Of a stretch of DNA of 64,000 bases, positions 44,676 to 54,773 are shown in pieces. The notes beneath the pieces were generated by a model that saw only the letters and a list, made by a program, of their open reading frames with translations, did not search any database and was not told the origin of the DNA. This DNA comes from Rothia mucilaginosa (GTDB taxonomy: Bacteria; Actinomycetota; Actinomycetes; Actinomycetales; Micrococcaceae). How positions within the stretch are numbered: the first letter of the stretch is position 1; the number at the start of each line of letters is the position of its first letter. Where the stretch lies: the NCBI RefSeq assembly GCF_001061665.1, contig NZ_JVSP01000014.1, positions 186,001 through 250,000 of the forward strand, written 5' to 3'. The translations under genes were made by a program, and so were the position numbers.

Positions 44676-45404
44676 ATGGCTAAACCCGTTAGCGAGTCGA
44701 AGGCTCAGACGAGCACCGTGAAGGTGCCGTGGGCCGGTCGTCGCGGCTACTTTGATCTGTTGCTGGCTGCATCCTGCGTCATCCTGATTATCTCGAATAT
44801 TGGCGCAACCAAGGGCGTGGAGTTCGGCCCGCTGCCCTTCGAGCTGCCCGTCATCGGTAACACCATCGTGACCGACGGCGGTTTCTTCCTCTTCCCCCTG
44901 GCCTACGTGATTGGCGACCTGCTCTCCGAGGTGTACGGCTTCAAGCGCGCTCGCCGCGCCATCGTGGCTTCCTTCGTGGCAGCCGCCTTTGCCGCCGTGT
45001 GCTTCCTAGTCATCATGTACCTGCCGGCCGCGGGATTCTACGAGAACCAGAAGTCCTTTGAGGCGGTGCTGGGCCCCGTGTGGCAGATTTACGCCGGTTC
45101 TCTGCTCGGCTACCTGTGCGGTCAGACCCTGAACGCCTGGATCATGGTGTCCATGAAGAAGGCTACCAAGGGTCGTTTCCTGTGGCTGCGCATGATTGTC
45201 TCCACCCTGGCCGGCGAGCTGGTTGACACCTTGATTTTCTGCTCGATTGCGGCTCCGGTGCTCGGCATCGAGACCATCGAGGCTTTCCTGAACTACGTGC
45301 TGGTCGGCTACGTCTACAAGTGCCTGGTTGAGGTTATCCTCATGCCCATTAGCTACCCGGTTATCGGCTGGTTTAAGCGTCACGAACTCGAGTACGTGGC
45401 CTAG
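44676..45404 (+). CDS. Queuosine precursor transporter (YhhQ/DUF165 family)
   Basis: This membrane protein of about 242 residues has six or so helices. Family landmarks are LLLAASCVILIISNIGATKGVEFG, GGFFLFPLAYVIGDLLSEVYGFKRARR, and ISTLAGE-like VSTLAGELVDTLIFCSIA. YhhQ-type proteins import preQ0/preQ1 or queuine for tRNA modification (family knowledge). The ATG at 44676 follows GGGGAGAG, so upstream in-frame codons are not used. The 281 bases upstream show no riboswitch I can recognise. A tRNA-guanine transglycosylase gene lies 7 kb away. A stem-loop terminator follows. Confidence 0.87.
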   Translation: MAKPVSESKAQTSTVKVPWAGRRGYFDLLLAASCVILIISNIGATKGVEFGPLPFELPVIGNTIVTDGGFFLFPLAYVIGDLLSEVYGFKRARRAIVASFVAAAFAAVCFLVIMYLPAAGFYENQKSFEAVLGPVWQIYAGSLLGYLCGQTLNAWIMVSMKKATKGRFLWLRMIVSTLAGELVDTLIFCSIAAPVLGIETIEAFLNYVLVGYVYKCLVEVILMPISYPVIGWFKRHELEYVA

Positions 45405-45425
45405 CCCCGACACCGGACTGACGCA

Positions 45426-45462
45426 CGAGGCCGCTCGATTGTTTTGCTCGGGCGGCCTTCCT
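45426..45462 (+). terminator. Terminator after the queuosine transporter gene
   Basis: AGGCCGCTCGA (45428-45438) pairs with TCGGGCGGCCT (45448-45458), one wobble, and is followed by TCCTC. The T-run is short. Confidence 0.65.
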
Positions 45463-45515
45463 CTATTCACACTTCATTTTTCGATACACAGCATTCCTAA
45501 CGAAAGCGACACGTT

Positions 45516-46973
45516 ATGTCTATACTGCGGGAGAATACCTCTGAGCAGTCGAAGGGCGACTCCCTGAGTCGTTCCCTGTCCCACGGTCAGCTGACCATGA
45601 TTGCGATGGGCTTGGCGCTGGGTACGGGTCTGTTCCTGGGCTCATCCTCCGCGATTAAGATTGCGGGCCCGGGCGCTATTGTCTCCTACGCGATTGGTTC
45701 GATGATTGCGGCGATTATCGCCGCCTGCGCGGGCGAGATGTCCGTGCGTCACCCTGTTCAGGGTGGTTTCGGAACGATTGCGAGCCGCTACCTGAACCCC
45801 TTTAGCGGCTACATCACCCGCTGGGCCTATTGGGCCTGCACCGTGCCGCTGGCCGGTGCCGAGCTGGTGGCCGTGGGCCATTACGTGGCGTTCTGGTTCC
45901 CGCAGATTCCCCTGTGGGCTTCTGTGACGTTCTTCGGCGTGCTGATTCTGGTGCTGAACCTGGTGAGCGTGAAGTCCTTCGGCGCGTTGGAGTTCCTGCT
46001 CTCCTCGATTAAGGTATCCGCGGTCATCGTGTTCATGGTGATTGGCCTGCTGCTGGTGTTCGTGGGCCTGCCGAACCACGGTGCCGCGGGCGTGCAGAAC
46101 CTCGTCAACGACGGCGGCTTCCTGCCGAACGGCCCCATGTCGATTTGGATTTCGATGGCCGTGGTCATGTTCTCCTTCGGCGGTGTCGAGATGATTTCGC
46201 TCTCCGCCGCGGAGGCGAAGGACCCTGCCCGCTCGGTGGCCTCCAGCGTGAAGGCGATGATTTGGCGTCTGTCCACCTTCTACGTGGTGTCCATGGCGAT
46301 TATTCTGTGTCTGGTGCCGTGGCAGACGGCGGCGCAGAATTCTGACCTGACCGAGTCCCCCTTCGTGATGGTCTTCTCAGAGATGGGTATTCCCTTCGCG
46401 GCCGACATCATGAACTTTGTGGTGCTGGTGGCAGCCCTGTCGGGTGCGAACGCCTCGCTGTACGCGGCAACCCGTCTGATGCACGCCCTGGGTGCCGATA
46501 AGATGGCCCCCTCGGTTGCGGCCCGCACGACCTCCCGCGGCGTGCCGATGGTGGCCCTGCTGATTTCCTTCACCGGCGTTGTCGTGGCGACCGTGATGGC
46601 CGTGGCCAAGATCGGTAACATCTTTGCCCTGCTGATGGCGCTGGTGACCCTGTGCATCCTGGTCGTGTGGATCATGATTCTGCTGACCTACCAGGCCTAC
46701 AAGAAGGACCAGGGGGATGCCTCCTCCTTCACGGTGCTGGGCGGCCGCTTGACGGCAGGGCTGGCCCTGGTGGGCGTGCTGGGCACCCTGGTGGCCCTGT
46801 TCATGCTGGACGGCTCGGGCGTGCAGGAATCCATCATGGTGGGTGTGGTCTTCTTCGTGCTGATTTCTATCGGCTACGTGATTGCCTCGCGCCGCCTGGG
46901 CGGGTTCAAGCGCCCCGACCTGGATGCAATGCACGAGGCCGAGGAGCCACAGACCCAAGCCACCGAGTCTTAG
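45516..46973 (+). CDS. Amino acid permease, APC superfamily (first of a pair)
   Basis: This 485-residue transporter has twelve hydrophobic segments. The N-terminal signature SRSLSHGQLTMIAMGLALGTGLFLGSSSAIKIAGPG is the amino-acid transporter (AAT) family entry motif. MFSFGGVEMISLSAAEAKDPARS near residues 215-240 is the second diagnostic block. It should import an amino acid with protons; the substrate is not readable. The next gene is a close paralogue with the same blocks, separated by a hairpin and its own start signal. Confidence 0.9.
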   Translation: MSILRENTSEQSKGDSLSRSLSHGQLTMIAMGLALGTGLFLGSSSAIKIAGPGAIVSYAIGSMIAAIIAACAGEMSVRHPVQGGFGTIASRYLNPFSGYITRWAYWACTVPLAGAELVAVGHYVAFWFPQIPLWASVTFFGVLILVLNLVSVKSFGALEFLLSSIKVSAVIVFMVIGLLLVFVGLPNHGAAGVQNLVNDGGFLPNGPMSIWISMAVVMFSFGGVEMISLSAAEAKDPARSVASSVKAMIWRLSTFYVVSMAIILCLVPWQTAAQNSDLTESPFVMVFSEMGIPFAADIMNFVVLVAALSGANASLYAATRLMHALGADKMAPSVAARTTSRGVPMVALLISFTGVVVATVMAVAKIGNIFALLMALVTLCILVVWIMILLTYQAYKKDQGDASSFTVLGGRLTAGLALVGVLGTLVALFMLDGSGVQESIMVGVVFFVLISIGYVIASRRLGGFKRPDLDAMHEAEEPQTQATES

Positions 46974-46994
46974 TCTCAAGTTGAGGTTATAGGA

Positions 46995-47030
46995 TGGGGC
47001 GTCGCGGGCAAGAGCCGCGGCGCCCCGTCG
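46995..47030 (+). terminator. Hairpin between the two permease genes
   Basis: GGGGCGTCGCGG pairs with CCGCGGCGCCCC across GCAAGAG. There is no clear T-run, so termination may be partial. Confidence 0.5.
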
Positions 47031-47189
47031 CATCCGGTAACTCCCGCCTCTGCCGCAGGACGTGCGAACCGGCACCCGTACAATGGAATTATTCGCGCCC
47101 GCGACCCAGCGGTTTTGACCCCTCGGTTTCTGCAGCGCGAGCACACAGCACACATTACGCCCTCGGGCGTACTAAAGGAAGGCACAGCC

Positions 47190-48695
47190 GTGTCCCACAA
47201 TGACAGCACCCGCGGCCCCGTCGCCGCGGGAACCGCCGAGCCTCGAACCCTTAAGCGTTCCCTGTCTCACGGGCAGATGACCATGATCGTGATGGGTTCG
47301 GCTCTCGGCACCGGCCTTTTCCTGGGGTCGGGCACCGCGATTGCCATGGCCGGCCCCGCGGTTATTCTGACCTACGCCATCGGTTCGGCGCTCGCTTCGG
47401 TGATTGGCGCGGCGACCGGTGAAATGGCGATTCGCTACCCGGTGCGTGGCGGTTTCGGCACGATCGCGACCCGTTACCTGGGGCCCTTCGCGGGATTCCT
47501 GACGCGTATTGCCTACTGGACGGCGACGGTGCTGATTGCCGGCGTGGAGCTCGTGTCGGTGGCGACCTACCTGAGTTATTGGTGGCCGCAGCTGCCGCTG
47601 TGGGTGGGCATCGCGGCATTCGGCGCGGCGCTGATTGTGCTGAACCTGACAAGCGTGAAGTCCTTCGGCATGCTGGAGTTCTTCCTCTCCTCGATCAAGG
47701 TCATTTCGATTGTGGCCTTCCTGCTGGTGGGCCTGTGCCTGATTTTCTTCGGCCTGCCCGGCCACGCCGCGGTGGGTACCGCAAACCTCTTCAATGACGG
47801 CGGTTTCATGCCTAACGGCCCGGAGTCGGTGTGGCTGTCACTGGCCGTGGTGATGTTCTCCTTCGGCGGTATTGAGATGATCTCGATCTCTGCTGCGGAG
47901 GCGAAAGATCCCTCCCGTTCGGTGCGTTCCTCGGCGAAGGCGATGATGATTCGCCTGGCGACCTTCTACGTGCTGGCCGTGCTGATTGTGGTGGCCGTTA
48001 TTCCGTGGCGTTCGGCATCGGGTCTGGGCGACGCTGTGGATGCTTCCCCGTTCGTTCTGGTCTTTGAGCAGCTGGGCGTGCATGGCGTGGCGCACTTCGT
48101 GAACTTTGTGGTTCTGATTGCGGCCCTGTCGAGCGCGAACGCGAACCTGTACGCCGGCGCGCGTCTGCTGCACTCCCTGGCGGTTGACGGTATGGCTCCT
48201 CGACCGCTGGCCGGGGTGAACCGCGCGGGCGTGCCTGCGCGTGCCGTGTGGCTGTCGACCAGCGGCATGGTGATTGCTATTCTGCTGGCGCTGTACAGCC
48301 CCAAGGAGGCGTTCCTCTCCATGATTTTTGTGATTATGGTGTGCGCGCTGACCGTGTGGGTTCTGATTCTTTTCGCCTACATCGTGTACAAGCGCGTTGA
48401 GCCCGCCGCGCACGGGTTCCGCCTGTGGGGTGGACGCTTCACCGCCGGCGTGGGCATTGTTCTGCTTTTCGCGGTGTGGGTGGCGCTCTTTAGGGTGCGC
48501 GGATCCGCGATTCCCTCCGTGGTGGGCGTGGGCTACTTCGTGGTGCTGAGCGTGCTGTACTTCGCTCGTATCCGTCACAGCCACACGATTGACGACCAGA
48601 CGTTTGCGGAGGCGCAGCGGGCGACGGAGGGCTACGATGCGGCGCAGCACGACGCCGACCACGCCCTCGAGACCGCGGCAAAGCTGGGACGCTAA
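47190..48695 (+). CDS. Amino acid permease, APC superfamily (second of a pair)
   Basis: This 501-residue transporter resembles the preceding one throughout: KRSLSHGQMTMIVMGSALGTGLFLGSGTAIAMAGPA, VKSFGMLEFFLSSIKV and MFSFGGIEMISISAAEAKDPSRS. The GTG at 47190 is chosen because AAAGGAAGG lies just before it and the coding signal starts there. The two genes are probably an old tandem duplication that has diverged in substrate (inference). It ends with a longer acidic tail (about 45 residues) than its neighbour. Confidence 0.9.
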   Translation: MSHNDSTRGPVAAGTAEPRTLKRSLSHGQMTMIVMGSALGTGLFLGSGTAIAMAGPAVILTYAIGSALASVIGAATGEMAIRYPVRGGFGTIATRYLGPFAGFLTRIAYWTATVLIAGVELVSVATYLSYWWPQLPLWVGIAAFGAALIVLNLTSVKSFGMLEFFLSSIKVISIVAFLLVGLCLIFFGLPGHAAVGTANLFNDGGFMPNGPESVWLSLAVVMFSFGGIEMISISAAEAKDPSRSVRSSAKAMMIRLATFYVLAVLIVVAVIPWRSASGLGDAVDASPFVLVFEQLGVHGVAHFVNFVVLIAALSSANANLYAGARLLHSLAVDGMAPRPLAGVNRAGVPARAVWLSTSGMVIAILLALYSPKEAFLSMIFVIMVCALTVWVLILFAYIVYKRVEPAAHGFRLWGGRFTAGVGIVLLFAVWVALFRVRGSAIPSVVGVGYFVVLSVLYFARIRHSHTIDDQTFAEAQRATEGYDAAQHDADHALETAAKLGR

Positions 48696-49017
48696 TCCCC
48701 CTCGCGGCTCTCCCGCGGCGCGAACGTCAAGAAACGAAAAATACGGAAGATTAAGGCTGCTGCCGTAATATAACCGTAAAAATAACGCAGGCCCTCGAAA
48801 GAGGTCTATTATAAATAGTGAACCGTATGATCTTGTATGCGTTCAAATGTCTGTGTGTTGGATGAGGCCTGAAAGCATCGTAGCTTTCGGGCCTCATCGT
48901 TTTAATTCGAGCAAATATTTTTAGTGGTTAAATTTCGGAAGAACATAGATTTTAATGTAAATATGTGTTTATGTGTGAATTTTCCGGAGTATTTCCGAAA
49001 GGAGTAGAGTTAAAGCC
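48696..49017 (+). other. AT-rich intergenic region with a distant terminator
   Basis: No gene is seen. A strong terminator hairpin (GATGAGGCC...GGCCTCATC, 48861-48899, then GTTTTAA) lies 165 bases past the permease stop. A TATAAA near 48813 could mark a short transcript between, but no -35 supports it. The last 110 bases are the thioesterase leader, with AAAGGAG about 14 bases before its ATG. Confidence 0.5.
48861..48904 (+). terminator. Terminator 165 bases downstream of permease 2
   Basis: GATGAGGCCTGAAAGC pairs with GCTTTCGGGCCTCATC across ATCGTA (one wobble) and is followed by GTTTTAA. Confidence 0.87.
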
Positions 49018-49542
49018 ATGCGAAGCCACGAAAACCCTCAGAAAACCACTTCTGCGGCCGGCGCCTCCGCCGCCACGACCGCGGCCGATGAGCTGGCCGT
49101 GTACGTCCCCGCCCGCTGGGGCGACATGGACGCCTACGGACACGTCAACAACGTTGCCATGCTCTCGATTATGGAGGAGGCCCGCGTGGCCCTCTTCGGC
49201 CCGCCGCCCTCCTCGGGACAGAAACCGACCGTGGCACCCAACCCGCCCATCCCGCTCTTCGACCTGGTGTCCGAGGGTGTTCAGGCCCTCATCGCCGAGC
49301 ACGGCATCCGCTACCTCGCGCAGCTGCCCTACACCGGTGAGCCCGTGCCCGTACGTGCACGCGTGGAAAAGGTGAGCGCCGCATCCGTGCGTATCGGCTA
49401 CTCGATTCTCTCCCCGGTGGATCAGCGCGAGTGCGTGCGCGCCTTCACCGTGCTGGCCTTCTGGGACTCCGTGGCGGGGCGATTGACTCGACTCAGCCCC
49501 GAGCAGCGAGAACTGCTGAGCTCCTTCCTGCCGAAGGAATAA
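49018..49542 (+). CDS. Acyl-CoA thioesterase, 4HBT hotdog-fold family
   Basis: This 174-residue protein contains ARWGDMDAYGHVNNVAMLSIMEEAR near residues 32-56, the 4-hydroxybenzoyl-CoA thioesterase motif with the catalytic Asp. About 30 residues of Ala/Thr-rich sequence precede it. Such enzymes cleave acyl-CoA thioesters; the acyl chain is unknown. The ribosome binding site AAAGGAG is unusually far from the ATG, so a slightly later start is possible. A GC-rich hairpin at 49557-49594 follows. Confidence 0.87.
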   Translation: MRSHENPQKTTSAAGASAATTAADELAVYVPARWGDMDAYGHVNNVAMLSIMEEARVALFGPPPSSGQKPTVAPNPPIPLFDLVSEGVQALIAEHGIRYLAQLPYTGEPVPVRARVEKVSAASVRIGYSILSPVDQRECVRAFTVLAFWDSVAGRLTRLSPEQRELLSSFLPKE

Positions 49543-49676
49543 ACGCGGGAGGGTACGGGCCTGCGCAGCCCGGATGGCTTGCGCGCAGGCCCGTATTCAG
49601 GCGGTGTTCACGGGAAACGCGTATGCTTAAGGTACCTTCTGCAAAGGGTGCAAAAGGTACAGCCCAGGAGAGAACA

Positions 49677-50807
49677 ATGTCGTTTCACCACACTCAGGTA
49701 GCCCCCGCAGGCTGGGGTCGCCGCACCGTGCGCGCCACCGGATGCGCCGCCGCCCTGCTCCTCGCCCTGACCGGATGCTTCGGCGGTTCCCAGAGCACCG
49801 CCGAGTCCTCCCCGAACCCCACCGCCACGGCCTCACCCACCCGCCACCCGCTACCTTCCTCCACGGCCACGCCGGCTCCGAACACGCCAACACCGAGCGC
49901 AACGACCGGGCCGACCGTCACGGAAACCACGGCCCCCGCCTCAACCGCTGAGTCCGTCCCTTCCGCATCCTCGGCGGTTGCTGAGGCAAAGGCAACCCCC
50001 GTCGCGGATGCCAGCCCCGCCGCCGCTGAGACGCCGCGCGCGCCCGAGAAGGTGGAGGCTGAACGCGCCTCCGCCGGCGAGCGCTGCGGGCACATTGGCC
50101 GCAAGGGCTACCTGAAGACCGGCGCGGAAATCATGGTGCTGCGTGGCACCGTGGACTGCGCCCACGCCCTGGATGTGCTGACCGAATACGTCACCACCCC
50201 GCGAGCTGACGACAACCTGACTCAGAACCAGATCGCGAAGGTCCAGGACGCCACCTGCTACTGGAACCCGCAGTACGAGATGGTCGAAAACCGCCGCGAA
50301 GATCGCGGCGCCCCCGAGTGCACCATCGGCGAGGATATCGCCTTCGTGGCTCGCCTGCAGAACCCGGACGCCCCCGAGATCCCGTTCCTCATGGAGCCTG
50401 CCCGCTACGATTCCGGTGCCGGCTACTACCGCTTCAAGAGCTACGACGAGCGCACCGTCTGCGAGCTGAACTCCGCCGAGTCCACCCTGGCCTGCGAGCG
50501 TCGTCTGGGCGGTCAGCTCACCGACGGCAACGGCGCGGTGGGTCGTACCTTCTCGGCACCGGTGCGCATCACCCGCATGAACTTTGCCACGGGAGCCTAC
50601 GACGAGCGCGTGGAGGATGTCGCCCCCGCGACCCTGCACGCCGAGAGCACGACCGCGAACACGCTCATGCTGCGACCGAATAACGTGACGGTGTTCCCCA
50701 CCGATTCCGGCAAGCAGATTACCTGCTACGGTGAGCCGGAGGAGGGCGTGATGACCTGCCACGACGGCGGAACCTACTCGGTGCCCATTAGCGGCGGCCA
50801 GTTCTAG
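49677..50807 (+). CDS. Lipoprotein with Thr/Pro linker and four-Cys domain (long form)
   Basis: This 376-residue exported protein has a signal with RR and lipobox LTGC (GRRTVRATGCAAALLLALTGC), giving a membrane-anchored Cys near residue 33. A linker of about 90 residues rich in Thr, Pro, Ser and Ala includes TVTETT. A domain follows with four conserved Cys contexts: ERCGHIGRKGYLK, TVDCAHA, ATCYWNP and PECTIGE. A further 130 residues follow with two more Cys pairs. The ATG at 49677 follows CAGGAGAG. The four-Cys domain recurs in the next gene. I do not recognise its function. Confidence 0.75.
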   Translation: MSFHHTQVAPAGWGRRTVRATGCAAALLLALTGCFGGSQSTAESSPNPTATASPTRHPLPSSTATPAPNTPTPSATTGPTVTETTAPASTAESVPSASSAVAEAKATPVADASPAAAETPRAPEKVEAERASAGERCGHIGRKGYLKTGAEIMVLRGTVDCAHALDVLTEYVTTPRADDNLTQNQIAKVQDATCYWNPQYEMVENRREDRGAPECTIGEDIAFVARLQNPDAPEIPFLMEPARYDSGAGYYRFKSYDERTVCELNSAESTLACERRLGGQLTDGNGAVGRTFSAPVRITRMNFATGAYDERVEDVAPATLHAESTTANTLMLRPNNVTVFPTDSGKQITCYGEPEEGVMTCHDGGTYSVPISGGQF

Positions 50808-50837
50808 GTCGGAGTGAGATCCCGGGCGTGACGAATC

Positions 50838-50876
50838 GCGGAGGGGGCTCCCCGCAATGGCGGGGAGCCCCCTCCG
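50838..50876 (+). terminator. Hairpin after the long-form lipoprotein gene
   Basis: GGAGGGGGCTCCCCGC (50840-50855) pairs perfectly with GCGGGGAGCCCCCTCC (50860-50875) across AATG. There is no T-run, but the stem is very stable. Confidence 0.7.
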
Positions 50877-50972
50877 CCCATACATAGCTTGTGGAGGTGC
50901 GGCATAGCCCCCGCACAGGCGGCGTTCTAGAATGGTTAAGGAACCCGGAACCAAAGACGCAGAAAGGTCACC

Positions 50973-51659
50973 ATGCAACCGGCACAGACCCCTCACCCGC
51001 ATCGCCGGACGAAACGATATGCCCCCGCAGCCCTTGGCGCGACGCTCCTGCTCGCCCTCGCGGCCTGCTCCGGAGGCGGCGGAACCTCGGCCTCGCCGAG
51101 CACCACCGCGACCCCCAGCCCCAGCGCGACGAGCGCGAAGGCAACTCCCACCCCCAGCCCCACTCGCACCGTGACCGTCACAGAAACCACCCCGACCCCC
51201 GGAACGGTGCAGACTGCGACCGCGGAGGCGACCGTCACCCCGGGCACCATCACGACCGCAAGCGCTACGGCTACCGCGAGCGCGCAGACCGGCGGTCAGG
51301 CTCAGGCTTCTTCGACGGCCCGAGCTTCTTCGGCCCCCTCGAGCACCGCCTCGCTTTCATCCTCCGAGGTGAAGTCCGCGGGAGGCACCTGTGGCACCCT
51401 GGAGGCCACCGGATACCTGAAGCACGACGCCACGGTTCAGGTGGCTTCCGGTGCGGTGGATTGCCTGTTTGCGCGTGAGTTGATTCGCCAGTTTGTGGTG
51501 CAGAACCCAGCCGAGGTGACCGACAAGGCCAATGGCGAGCGCGAGGTCATGTCGGCACGCTGCTACTGGAAGCCGGGCGACGGCGTGGACCGCGCGACCC
51601 CCGAGTGCGTGTCCCTGGACGGCGGTAACACCGTCATCACCGTGAAGCTGACCAACTAG
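50973..51659 (+). CDS. Lipoprotein with Thr/Pro linker and four-Cys domain (short form)
   Basis: This 228-residue protein has a basic N-terminus, lipobox LAAC with the modified Cys near residue 32, and a linker of about 95 residues rich in Thr, Pro, Ala and Ser with TVTVTETT. The C-terminal domain has four Cys in the same contexts as the preceding protein: GTCGTLEATGYLK, AVDCLFA, ARCYWKP and PECVSLD. It lacks the extra C-terminal part of the long form. It is probably a duplication partner of its neighbour. Function unknown; the linker suggests display beyond the cell wall. Confidence 0.75.
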   Translation: MQPAQTPHPHRRTKRYAPAALGATLLLALAACSGGGGTSASPSTTATPSPSATSAKATPTPSPTRTVTVTETTPTPGTVQTATAEATVTPGTITTASATATASAQTGGQAQASSTARASSAPSSTASLSSSEVKSAGGTCGTLEATGYLKHDATVQVASGAVDCLFARELIRQFVVQNPAEVTDKANGEREVMSARCYWKPGDGVDRATPECVSLDGGNTVITVKLTN

Positions 51660-51697
51660 CCTGCGGCTCAACCTCGGCAGAGTTTTAGGCAGTAAAC

Positions 51698-51742
51698 ACA
51701 AGCGCCGCGTCGACGACTGATTCGTCAACGCGGCGCTTTCGT
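51698..51742 (+). terminator. Terminator after the short-form lipoprotein gene
   Basis: AAGCGCCGCGT and ACGCGGCGCTT pair, with GACGA/TCGTC inside (one mismatch), followed by TTCGTG. Confidence 0.75.
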
Positions 51743-51779
51743 GTCTCGAAGCTATCTCAGACAGCTGGCGCGGCGGGTT

Positions 51780-52289
51780 TTAGAGCTCTCCGCGTGCGCG
51801 GGCGGCGAGCACGTCGTCCAGGCGGGCGAAGGTTGAACGCCAGGTGGTGCGCACCTCCTCATGAACCGAGGGAGGCATGGGGCCGATCTCCACAACGATA
51901 CGGGTTCCGGACCCCACGCCGTCGGCGGTAATCACGGTCTCGGGGAAGAAACGGTGACGCTGGTAGACCAGCACGCTGCCGGGGGTGCCCAGGTGATTGG
52001 GCAGCTGCTCGGCGTACTCAATCTCCTTGAAGGGCTCGATGGCCAGAAAGCGGCTCTGCAGGATGCAAGACACCGAGGGGTCCACCTCGTTAATCATGGA
52101 CAGGCGCTGCATGCCGCCCACCACGGGTTCAAGCACCACGTCGGTGGGGCGCACGTGCCAGCCGGCCGGGCCGTACCAGCGGACCAGCAGCTCGGGGTCC
52201 ATGTACGCGCCGAAGACGTCTTCGATGGGTGCGGCAATCTCGTGGTCGAAGACGAGGAGCTCCTCGTCGGGGACGTGGGTGATGCTCAT
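51780..52289 (-). CDS. SRPBCC-domain protein (AHSA1-like)
   Basis: This 169-residue protein starts at an ATG preceded by AGGAGAA. FDHEIAAPIEDVFGAYMDPELLVRWYGPAGW near residues 14-44 is the typical AHSA1/START entry, and EEVRTTWRSTFARLDDVL closes the helix-grip fold. Such proteins bind hydrophobic ligands or act in stress responses; no specific role can be given. It lies 42 bases after tgt on the same strand with no hairpin between, so they may be co-transcribed. Confidence 0.82.
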   Translation of the reverse strand: MSITHVPDEELLVFDHEIAAPIEDVFGAYMDPELLVRWYGPAGWHVRPTDVVLEPVVGGMQRLSMINEVDPSVSCILQSRFLAIEPFKEIEYAEQLPNHLGTPGSVLVYQRHRFFPETVITADGVGSGTRIVVEIGPMPPSVHEEVRTTWRSTFARLDDVLAARARGEL

Positions 52290-52331
52290 GGGTTTCTCCT
52301 GATGAGGTCGTGGGCTGTGCGGTCGGCGGGC

Positions 52332-53768
<1,437 letters not shown>

Positions 53769-54707
53769 TTAGCCTGCGAAGTCGCCGAGCATATCCACGG
53801 TCGGCACGAAGAAGAGGGTGCCGGTCACCGCGGTGCTGAAATCCAGCAGGCGGTCATAGTTGGCGCCATCCACTCCGGTGAACATATTCATGAGCATCTT
53901 CCGGACGGTCGAGAAGGTGCTGGCGTAGCAGATGAAGTAGGTGCCCAGCTCGTTGTTACCCACGGTGCCGAAGGGCATGTTGTCGCGAATAACCTTGAAA
54001 TCGTCACCGATATTGGCGATGGCGGAGTGCGAGTTGGCGGGTTTTTCGTCCTCGCTCATCTCAATGTCGTCCTGCTTGGAACGGCCAATGACCTTCTCCT
54101 GCTCGGAGACAGGCAGGGCGTTCCACGCGGTCATATCGTGGATGTACTTCTGTACGAACTGGTAGCTACCGCCCCTGTACATGGGGTCGCTGTCACCGAT
54201 GAGACCGAAGTATTCGCGCGCCGCGGGGGTCTGCGGGTTCTCGGTGCCGTCCACAAAACCGATGATGGAGCGGCCGTCCCAGTAGCGGAAGCCGTGTACC
54301 TCATCCAGTACCTCAGCAATATCGCGCAGAGCCGCGGTAATAGCGGACGCCATATCGTAGGCGACCGACGGCTGAGTCGCACGGATGTGGAAGTGCAAAT
54401 CACCGGGAGTGGACACCGCGGTGTGCTTATGGCCCCTAATCTCCTCAAATTCCACAAGCTCCTGCGGCAGCGGCTTGGGCAGATCCAGGGTCAGCCACGC
54501 GCTGTGGCTGATGCCCAGCACAATGCTGGCGTTCTCGGACGAGTAGCGGTTTGCGGCGGTGTGGTTGAGGTTAATGACGAGCCCGCAGAGGTTCTGGAAC
54601 CCCTCAATGAGCGCATCCTGGCTGAGGCCTTCCTTGAACTTCCACACCATGAAAATGGTGTTAGCGTTCGGGCTGGCAGTGACCTGTTGTGATTCTGAAG
54701 CAAGCAT
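53769..54707 (-). CDS. Dye-decolorising (DyP-type) peroxidase
   Basis: This 312-residue haem peroxidase has GFVDGTENPQ near residue 150 (the GxxDG motif with the distal Asp) and a C-terminal FFVPTVDMLGDF. There is no signal peptide, so it is probably cytoplasmic or encapsulin-loaded; it resembles the YfeX-like subgroup. It uses hydrogen peroxide to oxidise organic compounds. YfeX-type enzymes have been proposed to act on haem or porphyrins, which would fit the haem locus nearby, but that is speculative. The ATG at 54707 is chosen over an upstream Arg-rich extension. Confidence 0.9.
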   Translation of the reverse strand: MLASESQQVTASPNANTIFMVWKFKEGLSQDALIEGFQNLCGLVINLNHTAANRYSSENASIVLGISHSAWLTLDLPKPLPQELVEFEEIRGHKHTAVSTPGDLHFHIRATQPSVAYDMASAITAALRDIAEVLDEVHGFRYWDGRSIIGFVDGTENPQTPAAREYFGLIGDSDPMYRGGSYQFVQKYIHDMTAWNALPVSEQEKVIGRSKQDDIEMSEDEKPANSHSAIANIGDDFKVIRDNMPFGTVGNNELGTYFICYASTFSTVRKMLMNMFTGVDGANYDRLLDFSTAVTGTLFFVPTVDMLGDFAG

Positions 54708-54773
54708 AAAATTCACCGTACGCCCGCGCGCACGCCCCCGCAATGAACCCAGCCCTAACATACCGCCCGGTCT

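Noticed and set aside
48696-48860. Small RNA gene between the permease stop and the distant terminator
   Set aside because: A TATAAA and a good terminator exist, but there is no supporting -35 or conserved structure, so it is only mentioned in the intergenic note.
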